Shown here: positions 7,800-10,128 of the stretch, piece by piece | How the letters are laid out: each line of letters opens with the position of its first letter | Position numbering within the stretch: the stretch's first letter is position 1 | NCBI GenBank assembly: GCA_004151065.3 | Contig: NWUY0304049898.1 | Location: 1-10,128, forward strand | DNA: 10,128 bases | Direction: 5' to 3' | From: Larix sibirica | Lineage: Eukaryota > Streptophyta > Pinopsida > Pinales > Pinaceae | Notes under the pieces: generated by a model | What the model saw: only the letters and a program-made list of their open reading frames with translations | Told to the model about the DNA's origin: nothing | Database searches by the model: none | Made by a program: the position numbers and the translations under genes

Positions 7800-8296
7800 T
7801 GTCTGAAAAAAGGGGTATATCCACACAGGGCGAACACCATAAAATAACTGCTCACACAACAGATAAAATAAAAAACACCAGGGTTTTTACGTGGTTAAAC
7901 CCCTCAGAGAGGGTAACAGTCCACGGCCCCAGCCAACGCGCGGCAACTTGAGGCAATTTATTAATGCAGTATAAATTTTTACATAGAGAATCTCTCATTA
8001 TCGAACATTAGCAAATGACCCTCCATGCTCTTTAAATAGAGATCATGGACCAATCGGGTGTTAAGCCACGGATCACTTGCCGTTAGTCTCAAGGAGAAGA
8101 TGAACCGTCGGATCACCACCTTATATCTCAACATAAAAGTGACCGTCGGATTAGATAGTTACAAAAGCACACTAAATAAACACCCCCGTGAGGCATAAGT
8201 GAAATAAGTATCGAAGAGTATGTTCCTACCTAAAGACACATTTAGACCAAGTTGAGTTGATCTTAACTAACTCCTAAGTGTCTAAATATCCTAACA
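7800..8296 (-). mobile_element. Solo LTR, Copia-like, minus orientation
   Basis: This 497-bp element begins TGTCTG and ends CTAACA on the plus strand and is bounded by the 5-bp duplication CCTCT. On the minus strand it begins TGTTAGGATATTTAGAC, a common form of Copia LTR start. The parts then follow in LTR order: repeated CCGTCGGAT-type motifs in U3 (near 8067, 8105 and 8143), a TATA-like TATTTAAAG (8031-8039), an AATAAA signal (complement of 7957-7962), and a U5 block containing GGTTTAACCACGTAAAAACC, a phrase typical of plant Copia U5. No primer-binding site lies beyond the 3' end and no internal region is present, so this is a solo LTR from LTR-LTR recombination. The intact duplication implies a fairly recent insertion. 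Copia assignment is inference from these motifs. Confidence 0.82.
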
Positions 8297-8301
8297 CCTC
8301 T
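8297..8301 (+). repeat. Target-site duplication, right (CCTCT)
   Basis: Exact copy of 7795-7799, directly after the CTAACA end of the solo LTR. Confidence 0.85.
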
Positions 8302-8774
8302 TTTCCTTAGACTTCACTCATCGACAAGCATAGATGTATTATTACATTAAACCTCTAAATCTGAGTACTCTAATTAAATCACACTATTAGGGTCCTACCC
8401 TAACTCCTCTACTTTATATACTTAGGAATACTTTAATGATGTACGAGGCCATCTTTATTAAAAAGGCCCACTAAGGGTCGACCCTCATTGATAGTGGGAC
8501 CGCAGGTAGTTAGGGTTTTGGTTTTTTAATAACTATATATACAGTAAAAGGTTATGTAATGTTTCGTTAAGTATTGTTATTGTAATTGAGCTCTGCTCAC
8601 TTGCGCTCGCCCTACCTAAAGAGGCAAGTGAACATTGCTTACTATCTTGGAGATCTTAAATACAATGGTTATTTTATTACAGATTATATCTGATTCGCTC
8701 TTGTATTTGTCTACATTTCATTTATTTGAAAAGTATTCTTTTTTGTTTTATTATTATTGGTTAAGTACATAACA
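8302..8774 (+). mobile_element. 3' part of a Ty3/Gypsy-like LTR
   Basis: The right boundary is set by the CA at 8773-8774, just before a primer-binding site. A TATA-like tract (TATATATA, 8534-8541) lies about 230 bp inside that end, as expected for the U3/R border. GTTAGGGTTTTGGTTTTTTAA before it is common in plant nuclear LTRs and promoters. The left end is not identifiable: the LTR could begin after the solo LTR or extend to its left, with the Copia element nested inside. Confidence is good for the right end and low for the extent. Confidence 0.6.
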
Positions 8775-8776
8775 AG

Positions 8777-8790
8777 TGGTATCAAAGCAC
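8777..8790 (+). other. Primer-binding site, initiator tRNA-Met
   Basis: TGGTATCAAAGC matches the usual plant site TGGTATCAGAGC, complementary to the 3' end of initiator methionine tRNA, with one mismatch. It begins two bases after the LTR-terminal CA, the normal spacing. It primes minus-strand DNA synthesis in plant LTR retrotransposons. Confidence 0.85.
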
Positions 8791-9412
8791 TTTATTGAGC
8801 CAGCACGCACCCGGATTTTATAATAAAAAAATGAGGCTAGAGACATGTTCCGACGTCTTTAAATAAAACACAGAGATCTATCGTTCAGTGGGTAAACCTA
8901 CGGTTAGGGAAGCATACATGTAGAAAATACAAGTGGTACTAAGTCACATTTGTTGGACACCCTTGTAACCTCTGTTGGTAACCCTTCAAGTAGTACAGCT
9001 AAGGGTACGGTGGAGCCTCCTTAGTTAGTGCCCTGATAGATTGGGCTGAGTACTATTGTTGGACCCCGCATGCATATCAGAGAGCTATAGCACCTGGCAC
9101 TCCTTTGTCCGTAGGATCCTGTGAAACCTAGCCCCTGCAGCCAGATTACTTAAAAAATTAATACCCTAGACCAGGATACCAAATTTTATGAATTCTGTCA
9201 GCATAGTATTACTCAGGGAGGATTAATACTCCGATAGGAGTAGTACTCTAAAAAAGAGTTCAGGTCGTAACCACACCCTTCTTGGGGCCTATCTAAAAAT
9301 ATTCCTCTTGTTGCACTAATTGTAGTGGTACCACTCACAAATAACCTATTTTCAATGGACCCACTCCTACCATTATGAGTGACCTATATAAAAATACTCC
9401 TGGAAAGACGCC
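8791..9412 (+). mobile_element. Retrotransposon 5' leader, decayed
   Basis: The stretch between the primer-binding site and the gag start has no open frame. It holds small stem-loops such as TACTCC/GGAGTA with a GATA loop (9227-9242), and a diverged repeat around TGTTGGACACCCTTGTAACC and TGTTGGTAACCCTTCAAG (8950-8995). Long structured leaders are usual in plant Gypsy elements. The first copy of the 24-bp repeat lies here. Confidence 0.55.
9149..9172 (+). repeat. 24-bp direct repeat, copy 1 (in leader)
   Basis: Identical over 24 bp to 9740-9763, 591 bp downstream. The core is TTAATACCCTAGACC after an A-rich start. Flanks on both sides differ, so the copied tract is sharply bounded. Confidence 0.9.
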
Positions 9413-9739
9413 ATGGAGTACAAGCTCAATAATCTGGAAACCAAACTTGAACAAAGCTTCACCACATAGGTCACCGAGAGTCATAATATGCTCCTGCAAT
9501 AGATTGTATCCCTACGAGATGTGATTATGAAAGATAACGGTATTTCTCAAAACCCCTCGAAACACATGGATAGAGGTTAATCTTCCTATGGGGGAGGTTC
9601 ATTACATGGTTCCCACTTTCCTGAGACTCAATATAATGTGTGGCATCAATATACCAAATTTGACATGAATAAGTTTTATGGTTCTGACCCCACTGGCTGG
9701 GTGACCAGATGGAACACTCGGAAACATTCTTTCAGCGGT
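9413..9739 (+). pseudogene. Ty3/Gypsy gag pseudogene, N-terminal part
   Basis: Gag is the structural protein that forms the particle in which an LTR retrotransposon is reverse-transcribed. An ATG at 9413 opens a frame beginning MEYKLNNLETKLEQSF, a charged, probably coiled-coil start common in plant gag proteins. At about codon 84 it reads DMNKFYGSDPTGWVTRW, close to the K.DGSDP.GW signature at the start of the plant retrotransposon gag domain. In-frame stops lie at 9467 (TAG), 9500 (TAG) and 9578 (TAA). After about 9706 similarity continues better in another phase, indicating a one-base frameshift. Only the first ~110 codons remain; the capsid core, zinc knuckle, protease and polymerase are absent. 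The copy cannot make a functional protein. Confidence 0.75.
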
Positions 9740-9763
9740 CTTAAAAAATTAATACCCTAGACC
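9740..9763 (+). repeat. 24-bp direct repeat, copy 2 (at gag truncation)
   Basis: Exact copy of 9149-9172, lying precisely where gag similarity ends and unrelated promoter-like DNA begins. This is what templated filler at a repaired double-strand break would look like, though a misassembly or a second decayed element could also explain it. Confidence 0.85.
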
Positions 9764-9791
9764 TGCAAGTTATCATGTTAATCTGGACCAC

Positions 9792-9841
9792 AGCGGAAAA
9801 TAGGATATCGTACATTTCTGTACGGGTATCCATTTTCCGCT
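9792..9841. repeat. 21-bp stem hairpin (AGCGGAAAAT arms)
   Basis: The arm from AGCGGAAAAT pairs with ATTTTCCGCT at the far end. Pairing continues through GGATA/TATCC and GTAC/GTAC around a six-base loop (9814-9819). There are 21 pairs in all, one of them T.G, with single-base bulges at 9802 and 9824. AGCGGAAA recurs outside the hairpin at about 9881, with a related GGCGGAAA near 9951. Confidence 0.85.
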
Positions 9842-9929
9842 TCCACTCAGCGACAGCCACGTAGCACCCGTCACATCTCAGCGGAAAACGGACTTTCTTT
9901 AACCTTCATGATAGATGTATTATCCACTG

Positions 9930-9949
9930 AGATCTGAGCCATCAGATCT
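9930..9949. repeat. Perfect 8-bp inverted repeat, 4-bp loop
   Basis: AGATCTGA and TCAGATCT flank GCCA. Phrases like ATCTGAGCCATCAGATCT recur in plant nuclear promoters and LTRs, so this supports a nuclear origin for the final segment. Confidence 0.8.
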
Positions 9950-9988
9950 TGGCGGAAATTAGTGCTGCATCTATAGCCCTTGATCTGT

Positions 9989-10027
9989 TTTGGCGCTTAA
10001 CCTCCGTCGGGCCCACTATACTTTATA
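9989..10027 (+). promoter_or_regulatory. Promoter-like motif cluster (E2F-like, GGCCCA, TATA-like)
   Basis: TTTGGCGC (9989-9996) fits the plant E2F consensus TTTSGCGC. GGCCCA (10010-10015) matches the site II element bound by TCP factors. TATACTTTATA (10017-10027) could be a TATA box. The same three motifs occur together upstream of nuclear genes for cell division and translation. Transcription would start near 10055, but no start codon with a useful frame follows before the window ends. It could equally be the U3 of another LTR or a chance cluster. Confidence 0.35.
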
Positions 10028-10128
10028 GCAGAGATTTGACCGCTCCGCTATTTTACTTCATTCTTTGGGTTTTTCGACAATTCACTTACCAAACTAACAG
10101 CTCCTCCAATGTTTTAAGACCTCCGCTA

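Larger units (their letters stand above)
9764..10128. other. Nuclear-promoter-like DNA after the gag break
   Basis: This segment contains the two hairpins, the repeated GCGGAAA/TTTCCGC motifs and the promoter-like cluster. It has no open frame of note. It resembles neither the gag interior nor the mitochondrial-like DNA upstream, so a junction at about 9740-9763 is likely. Confidence 0.4.

Noticed and set aside
7800-8296. A complete Copia element
   Set aside because: There is only one LTR, both edges meet the target duplication, and no primer-binding site or coding region is present.

Overview
The window looks like non-coding DNA from a flowering plant or gymnosperm and holds no intact protein gene. 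No open frame matches a protein family I recognise, and no rRNA or intact tRNA is visible. The first ~6.8 kb has mixed composition, many short diverged tandem and dispersed repeats, and only chance-length open frames. That is the texture of intergenic DNA in a large, repeat-rich plant mitochondrial genome (inference; no mitochondrial gene is present to prove it). The last ~3.3 kb is different: AT-rich at first, then carrying recognisable remains of plant nuclear LTR retrotransposons and promoter-like DNA. The simplest reading is nuclear DNA transferred into a mitochondrial genome. The reverse, an old mitochondrial segment in a large nuclear genome, cannot be excluded from this window.

Layout. 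1-2520: unrecognised intergenic DNA with one half of a 28-bp perfect inverted repeat near each end (139-166 and 1914-1941), small hairpins and degenerate tandem repeats. 2521-4860: a (CTTTTTT)n tract, diverged C/T-rich repeats, a decayed tRNA-Ser(GCU)-like sequence near 3523-3615, and a 26-bp tandem repeat at 4517-4580. 4860-6790: a dense mosaic of short degenerate repeats, including a family of about 60 bp ending in TGACGT and a CTG-rich segment. 6791-7799: AT-rich unrecognised DNA.

7800-8296: a complete solo LTR, read on the minus strand and Copia-like, with TG...CA ends and a perfect 5-bp target duplication (CCTCT). 8302-8774: the 3' part of a second LTR, followed at 8777 by a primer-binding site for initiator tRNA-Met, a leader of about 620 bp, and a Ty3/Gypsy gag pseudogene broken by three in-frame stops and a probable frameshift. 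The gag similarity stops near 9740, where a 24-bp copy of leader sequence sits at the break. 9764-10128: hairpin-rich DNA with E2F-like, GGCCCA and TATA-like motifs, resembling a plant nuclear promoter.

Nothing here works together as a pathway. The story is genome decay and assembly: repeat slippage in the first two thirds, and nested, truncated nuclear transposons in the last third. The best points for follow-up are the composition junction near 6.8 kb, the solo LTR with its intact target duplication, the 24-bp repeat at the gag truncation, and the TGACGT repeat family.
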